From Romboutsia lituseburensis DSM 797 (GTDB lineage Bacteria > Bacillota > Clostridia > Peptostreptococcales > Peptostreptococcaceae), in contig NZ_FNGW01000002.1 of the NCBI RefSeq assembly GCF_900103615.1, positions 248,001 to 312,000 on the forward strand: 64,000 nt of DNA, read 5' to 3'. Position numbers and translations under genes: made by a program. Every line of letters begins with the position of its first letter. The stretch's first letter is position 1. The notes under the pieces were generated by a model that saw only the letters and a program-made list of their open reading frames with translations, did not search any database and was not told where the DNA came from. Below, piece by piece: positions 17,115 through 25,810 of the stretch.

Positions 17115-18755
17115 TTACTTTAACGTATATATTATAGCTTCATATGGTCTTAAAGTTATTTTATCTAAATTCTTGCCAGAATCGCTATAATTACTTAATA
17201 ATATACTTACTTCATTGTATTTTATAGATTTATCTAGCATAAACTCCTCTTTTTTATCATAAAAGTTTGCAACTACTAAGATTCTTTCTTTATTTAGCTC
17301 TCTTGTGTATGCAAATATTGACTTATGGTTTTTATATAAAAGATTAAAATTACCATATACAACTACATCCATCGATTTTCTTATTTTTATTAATTTTTTA
17401 TAATGGTTAAATATTGAGTTTTCATTTTCTAAGTTTTTCCTAACATTTATATACTTATAATTTGGATTTACTTTTATCCAAGGATTAGCTTTGCTAAATC
17501 CAGCATTTTCACTTTCATCCCAATGCATAGGTGTTCTTGCATTATCTCTTCCTTTTGCATATATAGACTTCATTATCTCTTTTTCATCATATCCATTAGC
17601 TATACGATCTTTGTACATATTTAATAACTCTATATCTTTATAATCTTTTATAGTGTCAAATTTAACATTTGTCATTCCTATTTCTTCACCCTGATAAATA
17701 TATGGAGTACCTTTTTGCATATGAAGTACTGTTGCAAGCATCTTAGCACTTAGCTCTCTATATTCATTACTATCATTTCCCCATCTTGATACTATTCTTG
17801 GAAGATCATGATTGTTCCAAAATAAACTATTCCATCCATCATTTTTAAGCTCTGTTTGCCATTTTTCAAATACTTTTTTTAACTTAATAAAATCAAGTGG
17901 TGCTAAATCCCATTTACTTTTTCCTGGTATTTCATCAAGGCTTATATGTTCAAACTGAAATACCATACTTAGCTCATTTTCATCAGGATTGCTATATAAT
18001 TTAGCTATCTCTGGTGTAGCTCCCCATGTTTCACCAACTGTCAATAAATCTTTATCTCCAAAAGTTTTAGAGTTCATTTCTTTTATATATTCATGAAGTT
18101 TAGGTCCATTATTTGTTATACATTTATCTGGTTGTTTTCCTACTAAATCTATAACATCTAATCTAAATCCTCCAACTCCTTTATTTATCCAAAAGTTTAT
18201 CATATTATATAGTTCATTTCTCATATCTTCATTTTCCCAGTTTAAATCTGGTTGTTTTTTAGAAAATAAGTGCAGATAGTATTCATTACTATCTTCATCT
18301 AGTTCCCATGCACTTCCACTGAATATTGAACCTAAATCATTTGGCTCTTTTCCTTCTACTGGCTTTCTAAATACATAGTAATCTCTATATTTACTATCTT
18401 TGTTAGACTTAGCTTCTTTAAACCATTCATGCTCATCTGATGTATGATTTAAAACTAGGTCCATTAGTATTTTTATGCCTCTATCATTTGCTTCTTTTAA
18501 TAATCTTTCCATATCTTCCATTTTTCCAAATTCGTCCATTATATCTTTATAGTCACTTATATCATATCCATTGTCATCATTTGGTGATTTATATACCGGT
18601 GATAACCATATAACATCTATTCCTAATTCTTTTAGATAATCTAGCTTAGATGTTATTCCCTTTAAATCTCCTATTCCATCATTGTTACTATCCATAAAGC
18701 TTCTTGGGTATATTTGATATACTACAGAATTATGCCACCATTTTTTTTCTATCAT
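17115..18755 (-). CDS. malL: GH13 oligo-1,6-glucosidase-type alpha-glucosidase
   Basis: A 546-residue cytoplasmic glycoside hydrolase, the normal length for oligo-1,6-glucosidase/MalL or trehalose-6-phosphate hydrolase. Motifs: VYQIYPRSFMDSNNDGIGD, LNHTSDEH, nucleophile Asp in GFRLDVID, Glu in TVGETWG and Asp in NNHDLPR. The Val following the nucleophile is characteristic of alpha-1,6-acting bacterial enzymes. It shares long identical stretches with the N-terminal half of the downstream fusion, so they are paralogues. It is first in the operon, starts at ATG 18755 behind GGGGGAAG, and is preceded by a cre site. No PTS or ABC sugar importer is adjacent. Exact substrate is inferred. Confidence 0.88.
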   Translation of the reverse strand: MIEKKWWHNSVVYQIYPRSFMDSNNDGIGDLKGITSKLDYLKELGIDVIWLSPVYKSPNDDNGYDISDYKDIMDEFGKMEDMERLLKEANDRGIKILMDLVLNHTSDEHEWFKEAKSNKDSKYRDYYVFRKPVEGKEPNDLGSIFSGSAWELDEDSNEYYLHLFSKKQPDLNWENEDMRNELYNMINFWINKGVGGFRLDVIDLVGKQPDKCITNNGPKLHEYIKEMNSKTFGDKDLLTVGETWGATPEIAKLYSNPDENELSMVFQFEHISLDEIPGKSKWDLAPLDFIKLKKVFEKWQTELKNDGWNSLFWNNHDLPRIVSRWGNDSNEYRELSAKMLATVLHMQKGTPYIYQGEEIGMTNVKFDTIKDYKDIELLNMYKDRIANGYDEKEIMKSIYAKGRDNARTPMHWDESENAGFSKANPWIKVNPNYKYINVRKNLENENSIFNHYKKLIKIRKSMDVVVYGNFNLLYKNHKSIFAYTRELNKERILVVANFYDKKEEFMLDKSIKYNEVSILLSNYSDSGKNLDKITLRPYEAIIYTLK

Positions 18756-18798
18756 GTTAACTTCCCCCTATTATATTTTTATATAATTAAAATTACTT

Positions 18799-18812
18799 TG
18801 ATATCGTTTTCA
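18799..18812 (-). promoter_or_regulatory. CcpA cre site of the alpha-glucosidase operon
   Basis: Read on the minus strand, TGAAAACGATATCA fits the cre consensus TGWAANCGNTNWCA at every position. It lies 44 bp upstream of the operon's first start codon, where it should give carbon catabolite repression. Confidence 0.75.
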
Positions 18813-18831
18813 CCTTAATTATATCTATTTG

Positions 18832-18845
18832 TGCATACGGTTGCA
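18832..18845. promoter_or_regulatory. second LacI/CcpA-type half-palindrome
   Basis: TGCATACGGTTGCA has the TGCA-N2-CG-N2-TGCA layout of LacI-family operators centred on CG, 33 bp upstream of the cre site. It could bind a maltose-type LacI regulator encoded elsewhere; the inner positions are not symmetrical. Confidence 0.35.
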
Positions 18846-18861
18846 ATAATTAATAAAAATA

Positions 18862-18920
18862 AAAATAGAATGTCTTAACAACTAGGCAATGATGCTTAAT
18901 CGTTTTAGACATTCTATTTT
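18862..18920 (-). terminator. terminator of the YfcC-family permease gene
   Basis: 14-bp perfect stem (18862-18875 with 18907-18920) with a 31-nt loop, directly after the leftward stop codon at 18922. Confidence 0.65.
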
Positions 18921-18921
18921 A

Positions 18922-20355
18922 CTATTTTATAATCATCATAGCTATTGATAATATAACAACTGATGATGCAAATATACTTAATACAACTTTAGTTGCAAAT
19001 TTTACCCATGTTCCATAGTCAACTTTTGCTATAGCAAGTCCACCCATTACAACTCCTGATGTAGGTGTTATAAGATTTACTAATCCACATCCTGCACCCA
19101 ATAAAGATATGACAATCTCCGGTGCAAACCCTAAACTTTGAGCTAATGGTCCAAATATAGGTATAGATACACTTGCTAATCCTGATGTTGACGGTATTAA
19201 GAATGATAGTCCAATATATATTAAAAATGCAACATTAGTAAATAATATTGGGGACATACCACTTAAAGCACTAGAAGCATTTTGTAATACATATGCATCT
19301 AGACCCGTATTTCCCATTATAACAGATACACCTCTTGAAATACCTATTATAAGTGCAACTCCTACCATTTCAGAGGCACCTTCTATTATATATGAAACTA
19401 TATCTTTTTCTCTAAATCCGTATACAACACCTATTATTACAGCCATTAATACAAACCACATTGCTAACTCAGAAAACCACCAATTCCCTAAAGAGCTTCC
19501 TGTTAAAAATGCGGTATGTTTGAATATATTTATTCCAAATCTTTCCCACGGTATAACACCAAGTATCATTACTATAAAAGATAAAGCAAATAGAGCCATT
19601 ACTATTTTTCTCTTTGGAGTAAACTCTAATACTTCTTCTTTCCCCTCTAAGAAGGCTTTTTTAGCTTGATCCATTTCATTTTTAGATAATAATGAACTTT
19701 CCTTATTTTTTTTAACCTTTTTAGCATAGCTCATAACAAAGAATATAGATATTGAAAGTGATGATAACCATAGTGCCACCCCAATTCCCATAACTGTGGC
19801 TTGATTAGCTACAACTCCAACTGATTTTAATGAATCTATACTAGTTGCTACTAAGAATGGGTTTACTGTAGAACCTAAAACCCCTACACCAGCTCCTAAA
19901 AGTATAGTTGCTACTGCCGTTAATGAATCAAACCCTGCGGCCATCATTGTTGCTGTTACTAATGCATAAAATGCTAAAGTTTCCTCTGACATTCCATAAC
20001 TTGTTCCACCTAATGAAAATATAAACATAAGTATTGGTATTAATAAAAGCTCTTTCCCATTAAGTTTTTTTACCACTGAACCTATACCTGCATCAAGTGC
20101 TCCAGTTTTAGTTACTACCCCCAAAAAACCACCCATTAGCAGAACATATAAAGATATATCTATAGAATTTTTTAGTCCTTGTATGGGAGCCATGATAACA
20201 TCTGATACAGATGCATTTTTCACTTCTGGTATAAACTGTGTTATCATTGCAATTACAACTGTTATACAAAATAATATAGTATACGCTGTCGGTAACCTAA
20301 ACTCTTTTTTCTGCTTTGCTTCATTATTAGATTGATTGTCTAATGTATACTGCAT
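18922..20355 (-). CDS. YfcC/ArcD-like basic amino acid or dicarboxylate permease
   Basis: A 477-residue integral membrane protein with about 12 helices, matching the YfcC family (C4-dicarboxylate anaerobic carrier / putative arginine-ornithine antiporter group). Recognisable segments are VTKTGALDAGIGS, GGTSYGMSEE, the re-entrant-loop signature GSTVNPFLVATS and FLIPSTSGLASVSIPI. I start at ATG 20355 behind AGAGGCG; the 30 extra upstream codons, rich in Lys and Leu, have no ribosome site. It has its own terminator and no partner enzyme nearby, so the substrate stays open. Confidence 0.85.
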   Translation of the reverse strand: MQYTLDNQSNNEAKQKKEFRLPTAYTILFCITVVIAMITQFIPEVKNASVSDVIMAPIQGLKNSIDISLYVLLMGGFLGVVTKTGALDAGIGSVVKKLNGKELLLIPILMFIFSLGGTSYGMSEETLAFYALVTATMMAAGFDSLTAVATILLGAGVGVLGSTVNPFLVATSIDSLKSVGVVANQATVMGIGVALWLSSLSISIFFVMSYAKKVKKNKESSLLSKNEMDQAKKAFLEGKEEVLEFTPKRKIVMALFALSFIVMILGVIPWERFGINIFKHTAFLTGSSLGNWWFSELAMWFVLMAVIIGVVYGFREKDIVSYIIEGASEMVGVALIIGISRGVSVIMGNTGLDAYVLQNASSALSGMSPILFTNVAFLIYIGLSFLIPSTSGLASVSIPIFGPLAQSLGFAPEIVISLLGAGCGLVNLITPTSGVVMGGLAIAKVDYGTWVKFATKVVLSIFASSVVILSIAMMIIK

Positions 20356-20525
20356 TTTTATCGCCTCTTTTTCCCGTAAATATAAAATACTTCTTAAAAT
20401 ATTTATACCATATAATTGATTTTTTTTAAATGGTAATTTCGACAAAGTTGCTATTTTTTTACCATATAGCGTTTATTTACTTTTTTTATTTACAGGTTAT
20501 GCCTTTTTTCTTTATTTTTTTCATC

Positions 20526-20566
20526 AAAAAAGCTGAAACAATTATTAAAATTGTCTCAGCTTTTTT
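20526..20566 (-). terminator. terminator of the AI-2E family gene
   Basis: 18-nt arms (20526-20543 with 20549-20566, one mismatch), 5-nt loop and T run, 6 bp from the leftward stop codon. Confidence 0.8.
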
Positions 20567-20571
20567 TAACT

Positions 20572-21738
20572 TTAATTTATATAATCCTTAGTTTCTTCAG
20601 GTAATCCTTTTTTATTTAATTTAGCTTCTATTATATCTTTTATAATAGAGTAAATTATAGCAAATAAAGGAACTCCTATAATCATTCCGACTAAACCTAA
20701 TAATTTTCCTGCTACTAATAATGAGAATAAAATCCAAAATGCAGATATACCAATAGAATCGCCTAATATTTTAGGCCCTATTATATTTCCATCTAACTGT
20801 TGTATCACAACTATTATAACTAAGAACCATAATGCTTTTACAGGAGATACAAACATTATTATTATGAAAGATGGTATCGCCCCAAAGAATGGACCGAAAA
20901 ATGGTATTATATTAGTTATACCTATTATAACCGATATAAGTATTGTGTATGGCATTTTAAATACCGTTAAAATAATAAATGTTAAAACTCCGATTATAGC
21001 AGAATCTATGATTTTTCCACTTAAGAATTTACCAAAAGTATCATTTGTTCTATGAGCTAATTCCACAGCAACATTTGCATGCTCATTAGAAAATATAGCA
21101 TAAGTTATTTTTTTGCTAAGAGCACAAAAATTTTCCTTATCTATTAATAGATAAATTGAAATTATTATTCCTAAAATAATATTCCATATACTTGATAATA
21201 TTACTCTAACAGTCTCACCTAATACTGGAAGTAAATTTGTAATTATGCTAATTGTATAGTTAACAAAATCATTCCATTTGTCCATAGCTAATCCTACATA
21301 TTCACTTTCTAAATTAATCTTAGCACTAATTTCTTCTATTAATTTAGTTACATTAGTTACATATGTAGGAACATCGTTTACTAATCCTGCAATACTATCT
21401 ACAACTTGTGGTAACACAAACTTTGTAAATAGATAAAGTATTATAAACGCAGTTATATATGTAAGTAAAATAGCAATTCCTCTTTTTCCTTTTTTCTTCA
21501 TATTCTTTATCGAATCAAAAACTAATACTTTCTTTTCATAAAAAGATAGTATAAAGTTTAATAAATATGCTATTACAAACCCTATTATAAACGGTTGTAA
21601 AGTTGAAACTATCCACCCTAATGTACTTGTAAATTCATCAATTTTGTTTAGTATACTAAAAAATGCTATACTTGCACATATTACTAAAAATGAATATACA
21701 GCTATTGTTGTATATTTTTTATTCCAATCAATCTTCAT
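20572..21738 (-). CDS. AI-2E family transporter (PerM/YtvI-like)
   Basis: A 388-residue membrane protein of the AI-2E exporter family, with two N-terminal helices, a long amphipathic region (about 85-150), then five or six helices. The diagnostic segments ITNIIPFFGPFFGAIPS and GNIIGPKILGDSIGISAFWILFSLLVAG are present. Members are proposed to export AI-2, Na+ or other solutes; no function can be fixed here. ATG 21738 follows GGGAGGC. Two 11-bp direct repeats lie 57-83 bp upstream. Confidence 0.88.
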   Translation of the reverse strand: MKIDWNKKYTTIAVYSFLVICASIAFFSILNKIDEFTSTLGWIVSTLQPFIIGFVIAYLLNFILSFYEKKVLVFDSIKNMKKKGKRGIAILLTYITAFIILYLFTKFVLPQVVDSIAGLVNDVPTYVTNVTKLIEEISAKINLESEYVGLAMDKWNDFVNYTISIITNLLPVLGETVRVILSSIWNIILGIIISIYLLIDKENFCALSKKITYAIFSNEHANVAVELAHRTNDTFGKFLSGKIIDSAIIGVLTFIILTVFKMPYTILISVIIGITNIIPFFGPFFGAIPSFIIIMFVSPVKALWFLVIIVVIQQLDGNIIGPKILGDSIGISAFWILFSLLVAGKLLGLVGMIIGVPLFAIIYSIIKDIIEAKLNKKGLPEETKDYIN

Positions 21739-21795
21739 ATTGCCTCCCTCTTTTTTTAAATATTACTTTTTAATTATACCCTATTTTTGTATTTT

Positions 21796-21821
21796 AATTT
21801 CATGTACTTAAATTTCATGTA
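21796..21821. repeat. short direct repeat upstream of the AI-2E gene
   Basis: AATTTCATGTA occurs at 21796-21806 and 21811-21821 (15-bp period), in the presumed promoter zone of the leftward gene. It may be a regulator site or chance in AT-rich DNA. Confidence 0.3.
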
Positions 21822-21934
21822 TATTCTAGGGTATTTGTACAAGTAATATATCATATATATACTAGATTGTCATTAGTTTTAACATTCAACTATTTTAAAT
21901 TTTTCTTCATATGGCATATTATATAATTAATAAA

Positions 21935-21964
21935 AAAATACCTTAAACATATTTAAGGTATTTT
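21935..21964 (-). terminator. terminator of the sensor kinase gene
   Basis: Perfect 13-bp stem (21935-21947 with 21952-21964), 4-nt loop, overlapping the stop codon of the leftward gene. Confidence 0.75.
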
Positions 21965-23922
21965 CACTTCTCTATATCAGACATCTCTAATTTTACAATC
22001 TCTTTAAATGCCATATTTTTTATACTCTTATCTTGCACTTCTTTATCACAATGTTTTATTGGCAATACAATTTCAAATGTGCTTCCTCTATGTTCTTGGC
22101 TATACACATTTATATGACCATCATGTGCTTTTATTATTTCATCCACTATACATAGACCAATTCCACTTCCCTCATTGCTTCTAGATAAAGATGAGTCAAT
22201 TTGATAAAATCTATGGAAAATTTGTTCTATTTTATCTTTTTCCATACCTATACCATTATCCTTAATAGCTATATTCACATTTTCATTATTTCTTTTCATA
22301 TATACTTCTATTTTTCCATTTTTATTAGTAAATTTTATAGCATTTGATAGCAGATTTAAAATAGCTCTTTCTATTTTCTCTAAATCTATACAAGTTATAA
22401 TTTCCTCTTCTTCTGTATCAAATATTAATTCTATTTCCTTTTGATTTGCAAAATCTATACTTTCTTCAACAATTTCTTCCACAACATAAACAATGTTTAC
22501 CTCTTTAAATTTGCATTCATAAAAACCTGCTTCAAGTTTTGATATATATATTAAATTATTAATTAATCTCGTTAGTCTACTTGAATTTTGATTAATTTTA
22601 CTTATTTTTTCAAGTAGATATTCTTTATTAAATTCATCTTTTTGTAATTTGATTTCTAATAATTTACAAATACTTATTATTACATTTAAAGGAGTTCTAA
22701 ATTCATGACTCATGTTTACTATAAAATCTGTTTTTAATTTTTCTCTTTCCTTTGCTAACACATATAATTTTTTATTTTTACTGCTTCTTTTCTTTTCAAG
22801 ATATATTATACACATAGTAGTAACAAATACAAAACCTACTATAGAAAAAATTATCACTATTGCATTTTTGTCTTTTTTAGGAATTAATAATTCATGTTTT
22901 TTACGATTTAAAACAATACTACCTTTTGGTATATTTTTTATATCTATATCATAATTATAGATTTCATTATAGTCAAATAAATAGCTTCCACCTGGTTTAT
23001 TAGTAAGAGGAATATTTTTCACATCTTCTCCATCTAATATTTTTAATATCATTTTAGCACTAGCAATACCATTTCTTTGACCAATATCCATGTAGCCACC
23101 TATAATTCCTGACTTTGCATAATCTGCTCTGTCTGAATATAAAGGAACATTTGACACTTCTTTAAGATTATTTACAAATATTTTTGGTCTTATATAATTA
23201 TTTTCATTATCTTTAAATACACCAGATATTATAATTGCTTCTTTTTCATTCAACTCTTTTACTTTTGACAATATTTCATCTTCATAATCGCTCTGTATAA
23301 AATTTATTTTTACATACTTTTCTAATAAATATGAACTATTTATTATATCAGATTTTATTTTTTCATTATAAAATGTATTATCTAATAAAATATTTATATT
23401 CTGTATATCAGATTGCAATCTAGTTATAAGATCTATTATTTGCAATTTATTTTTCGAATCAATAAATCCTGTTATATACTTTTTTTCATCTTCAGTTAAA
23501 TAAACCTCTTGATTGACACCAATAAAAACTAATGGCTTTTTATTAAAGATACTATATTCATTAAAAATTTCTGGACTTATAGCATCGTATGATTCATCAT
23601 CTACACTAACAATTAAATCAACATTTATATTACTATATTTACTTTTTAATAAATCTCTAAATTTATCTATATATTCTTTATCATTTCTTTTCTTGCTATC
23701 TAAATATTCAATATTTAAATTTATATCATATCTATCATTTTTTTTTAATTCTTCTTGAATACCTTTTAACACTGAAAGTTCCCACAAATTTTTACTATCG
23801 TATGAGTTTATGACAAGTATATTTTTACTTTCAAGTTTATAATTTTCTTTCGCTAAAATATCTATTTTAAAACCTATTGCAATAAATAAAATCATTGAAA
23901 TCAGTATCTTTATTTTATTCAT
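21964..23922 (-). CDS. orphan sensor histidine kinase with ABC-substrate-binding-like sensor domain
   Basis: A 652-residue membrane sensor. Residues 1-25 are a signal/anchor helix. Residues 37-330 form an extracellular domain resembling ABC-transporter substrate-binding proteins (LVINSYDSKNLW..., ending GGYMDIGQRNGIASAKMILKILDGE). A second helix lies at about 352-374, followed by HisKA with MSHEFRTPLN (phospho-His) and an HATPase domain with N-box LLSNAIKFTN, G1 KDNGIGM and G2 SGIGL. A small ligand bound outside probably controls autophosphorylation. No response regulator gene is adjacent. ATG 23922 has GGAGAG 11 nt upstream. Confidence 0.9.
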   Translation of the reverse strand: MNKIKILISMILFIAIGFKIDILAKENYKLESKNILVINSYDSKNLWELSVLKGIQEELKKNDRYDINLNIEYLDSKKRNDKEYIDKFRDLLKSKYSNINVDLIVSVDDESYDAISPEIFNEYSIFNKKPLVFIGVNQEVYLTEDEKKYITGFIDSKNKLQIIDLITRLQSDIQNINILLDNTFYNEKIKSDIINSSYLLEKYVKINFIQSDYEDEILSKVKELNEKEAIIISGVFKDNENNYIRPKIFVNNLKEVSNVPLYSDRADYAKSGIIGGYMDIGQRNGIASAKMILKILDGEDVKNIPLTNKPGGSYLFDYNEIYNYDIDIKNIPKGSIVLNRKKHELLIPKKDKNAIVIIFSIVGFVFVTTMCIIYLEKKRSSKNKKLYVLAKEREKLKTDFIVNMSHEFRTPLNVIISICKLLEIKLQKDEFNKEYLLEKISKINQNSSRLTRLINNLIYISKLEAGFYECKFKEVNIVYVVEEIVEESIDFANQKEIELIFDTEEEEIITCIDLEKIERAILNLLSNAIKFTNKNGKIEVYMKRNNENVNIAIKDNGIGMEKDKIEQIFHRFYQIDSSLSRSNEGSGIGLCIVDEIIKAHDGHINVYSQEHRGSTFEIVLPIKHCDKEVQDKSIKNMAFKEIVKLEMSDIEK

Positions 23923-24175
23923 TTAATGTCAAACTCTCCTTTGAATGTTTTTATATAAGTCTTAATTATATTAGATTATTTTTATTATCTACATCTATTT
24001 ATAAAAAATTCACATATACAATTTAAATTAAAGCTATTTTACCTGTATTAATTACCTTTAGCTTGAGTATTAGAATTTATTTGATATTTAATGTCCCATT
24101 TTTAACGTTAAAATCATATATGTATATTACGTAGTAATACTACAAAATTAAAATATTTAACATGGAGTGTTGTAT

Positions 24176-25141
24176 ATGTATAAAGACTGTATAGGTAAAG
24201 ACAACAATTGCAACAAAGATTGCACAAAATCTTCTTATTGTAAACCGTCTAAATGTTCTTCTAAATCTTGTTATTGCGATGTAAATCATAGTAAATCTCA
24301 AAAAAAGAGTTGTAAGAACATAAATACAGGAGCTTGCCCTGTATTTGTATATCCAGTAGATTTAGCTGATTGCCAAATCTATAATATTTTGTGTAGTTGT
24401 ATTGGGAAAGTTGTGGGGTTAAAATTAGAAAACAGCGACTGCGTTTTAAGACTACGCATTTGTAAAGTTAATCATTGTGCTGTTATGGGGAAAACTTCTT
24501 CTGGAAAAGGTCCTATTTATATTAAATTAAATACTATCCAGTATGTAGATTTAGGTAAAGAAACTTATATAAATCCTTTATGTAATGTAGGAAATTGTAA
24601 TACTGCTGGTATACCTGGCCCTGCCGGTCCTAAAGGGGATAAAGGAGATGTAGGTCCTATGGGTCCTCAAGGCCCTGCTGGTCCTAAAGGTAATAAAGGC
24701 GACGTGGGTCCTATGGGTCCTCAAGGTCCTGCTGGCCCTAAAGGGGATAAAGGGGATGTAGGTCCTATGAGTCCTCAAGGTCCTGCTGGCCCTAAAGGGG
24801 ATAAAGGCGACATAGGCCCTATGGGTCCTCAAGGTCCTTCTGGCTCTAAAGGGGATAAAGGCGACATAGGTCCTATGGGTCCTCAAGGCCCTGCTGGTCC
24901 TAAAGGTAATAAAGGCGATGTTGGCCCTATGGGTCCTCAAGGTCCTGCTGGAGCAGCAAGCTCTAAAGGTGAAAAAGGCGATGTAGGTCCTATGGGTCCT
25001 CAAGGTCCTGCTGGCCCTAAAGGGGATAAAGGCGACATAGGCCCTATGGGTCCTCAAGGTATTTGTAATTGCCCTATTGAACCTGAACCTAAGACAAAAG
25101 AAAAATATATGCCACCAAAAAAAATGCCTTATAAAAAATAA
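24176..25141 (+). CDS. cysteine-rich collagen-like (Gly-X-Y) protein, probable spore surface protein
   Basis: A 321-residue protein with three parts. Residues 1-60 are Cys/Lys/Ser-rich (12 Cys). Residues 61-140 are a compact Cys-containing globular domain (DCQIYNILCSCIGKVVGL...). Residues about 145-295 are Gly-X-Y triplets in eight units related to GPAGPKGDKGDVGPMGPQ, then a short ICNCPIEP tail ending KMPYKK. Collagen-like proteins of spore formers, such as BclA, coat the exosporium; the lack of a signal peptide fits delivery from the mother cell. One Gly is replaced by Ser (GPMSPQ) and one unit has an AASS insertion. GGAG 8 nt before ATG 24176 fixes the start. Spore location is inference. 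Confidence 0.85.
   Translation: MYKDCIGKDNNCNKDCTKSSYCKPSKCSSKSCYCDVNHSKSQKKSCKNINTGACPVFVYPVDLADCQIYNILCSCIGKVVGLKLENSDCVLRLRICKVNHCAVMGKTSSGKGPIYIKLNTIQYVDLGKETYINPLCNVGNCNTAGIPGPAGPKGDKGDVGPMGPQGPAGPKGNKGDVGPMGPQGPAGPKGDKGDVGPMSPQGPAGPKGDKGDIGPMGPQGPSGSKGDKGDIGPMGPQGPAGPKGNKGDVGPMGPQGPAGAASSKGEKGDVGPMGPQGPAGPKGDKGDIGPMGPQGICNCPIEPEPKTKEKYMPPKKMPYKK
24608..25060 (+). repeat. 54-bp tandem repeats encoding Gly-X-Y units
   Basis: Eight imperfect copies of a 54-bp unit (about 18 codons) with higher G+C than the neighbourhood. Synonymous differences between copies (GGT/GGC, CCT/CCC) show they are not all recent. Such arrays often vary in copy number between strains. Confidence 0.85.
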
Positions 25142-25181
25142 AATAAAAGTAGAGACTCTAAAGAGTCTCTACTTTTATTTT
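25140..25181. terminator. bidirectional terminator between the collagen-like gene and thiE
   Basis: Perfect 19-bp stem (25140-25158 with 25163-25181), 4-nt loop, between convergent genes; the right arm overlaps the 3' end of thiE. Confidence 0.85.
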
Positions 25182-25810
25182 ATTGCTTCTATCCAATTTT
25201 CACTTGTAGAATAAATATCCTTCTCTTTCAAAATAGATGATACAACAGCATATCCATCACAATTGAGTTTTTTTAGATTTTCTAGATTTTTTAAGTTTAT
25301 TCCACCTATTAAAACAATCGGTATATCTAATATTTTTTTTATTTCTTCTACGGTTTCATAAGAAACTGATTTTGCATCTAATTTTGTTGATGTAGAGTAC
25401 ATAGCTCCAACACCAATATAATCCGCTCCATCTTCCTTCGCTTTTTTTGCTTCATTTAAGTTCCTAGCAGAAACCCCTAATATTTTATTTTCTCCTATAA
25501 GACTTCTTACAAATTTAGCATCTATATCACTTTGTCCAACATGCACTCCATCAGCATCACAAATAATAGCAATATCAACTCTATCGTTTATGATAAAAGG
25601 TATATTATATTTTCTTGTTATTTCTCTAAGTTTAAATGCTTTTTCTAAAAACTCTTTACCTGACGCATCTTTTTCTCTAAGCTGAACCATAGTAACTCCG
25701 CCTTTTATTGCATCTTCTATGCATTTATAAAAATCTCTTTCCCCTAAAATATCATTATCTGTTACTAAATATAATTTCAATTTTTTTCTTACAGTATTTG
25801 TCATGATCAT
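25175..25810 (-). CDS. thiE: thiamine-phosphate synthase
   Basis: A 211-residue TIM-barrel enzyme that joins HMP-pyrophosphate and thiazole phosphate to thiamine phosphate. Motifs: LYLVTDND at the start, TMVQLREKDASGKEF, DADGVHVGQSD, and the phosphate-binding GIN/VVSSI near the C-terminus, with GVGAMYSTSTK in between. It follows thiD with no gap (thiD stop immediately before ATG 25810; ATG 25804 is possible), so it is translationally coupled and under the same TPP riboswitch. No thiazole synthesis gene is adjacent, suggesting salvage. Confidence 0.93.
   Translation of the reverse strand: MIMTNTVRKKLKLYLVTDNDILGERDFYKCIEDAIKGGVTMVQLREKDASGKEFLEKAFKLREITRKYNIPFIINDRVDIAIICDADGVHVGQSDIDAKFVRSLIGENKILGVSARNLNEAKKAKEDGADYIGVGAMYSTSTKLDAKSVSYETVEEIKKILDIPIVLIGGINLKNLENLKKLNCDGYAVVSSILKEKDIYSTSENWIEAIK

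Noticed and set aside
24578-25057. 159-codon open frame on the minus strand
   Set aside because: It is the antisense of the Gly-X-Y repeat; the repeated RTHRAY pattern is a by-product of the 54-bp units, and it has no ribosome site.
24608-25060. Regular repeats that could suggest a CRISPR array
   Set aside because: The units are contiguous coding triplets without unique spacers and lie inside a protein gene.
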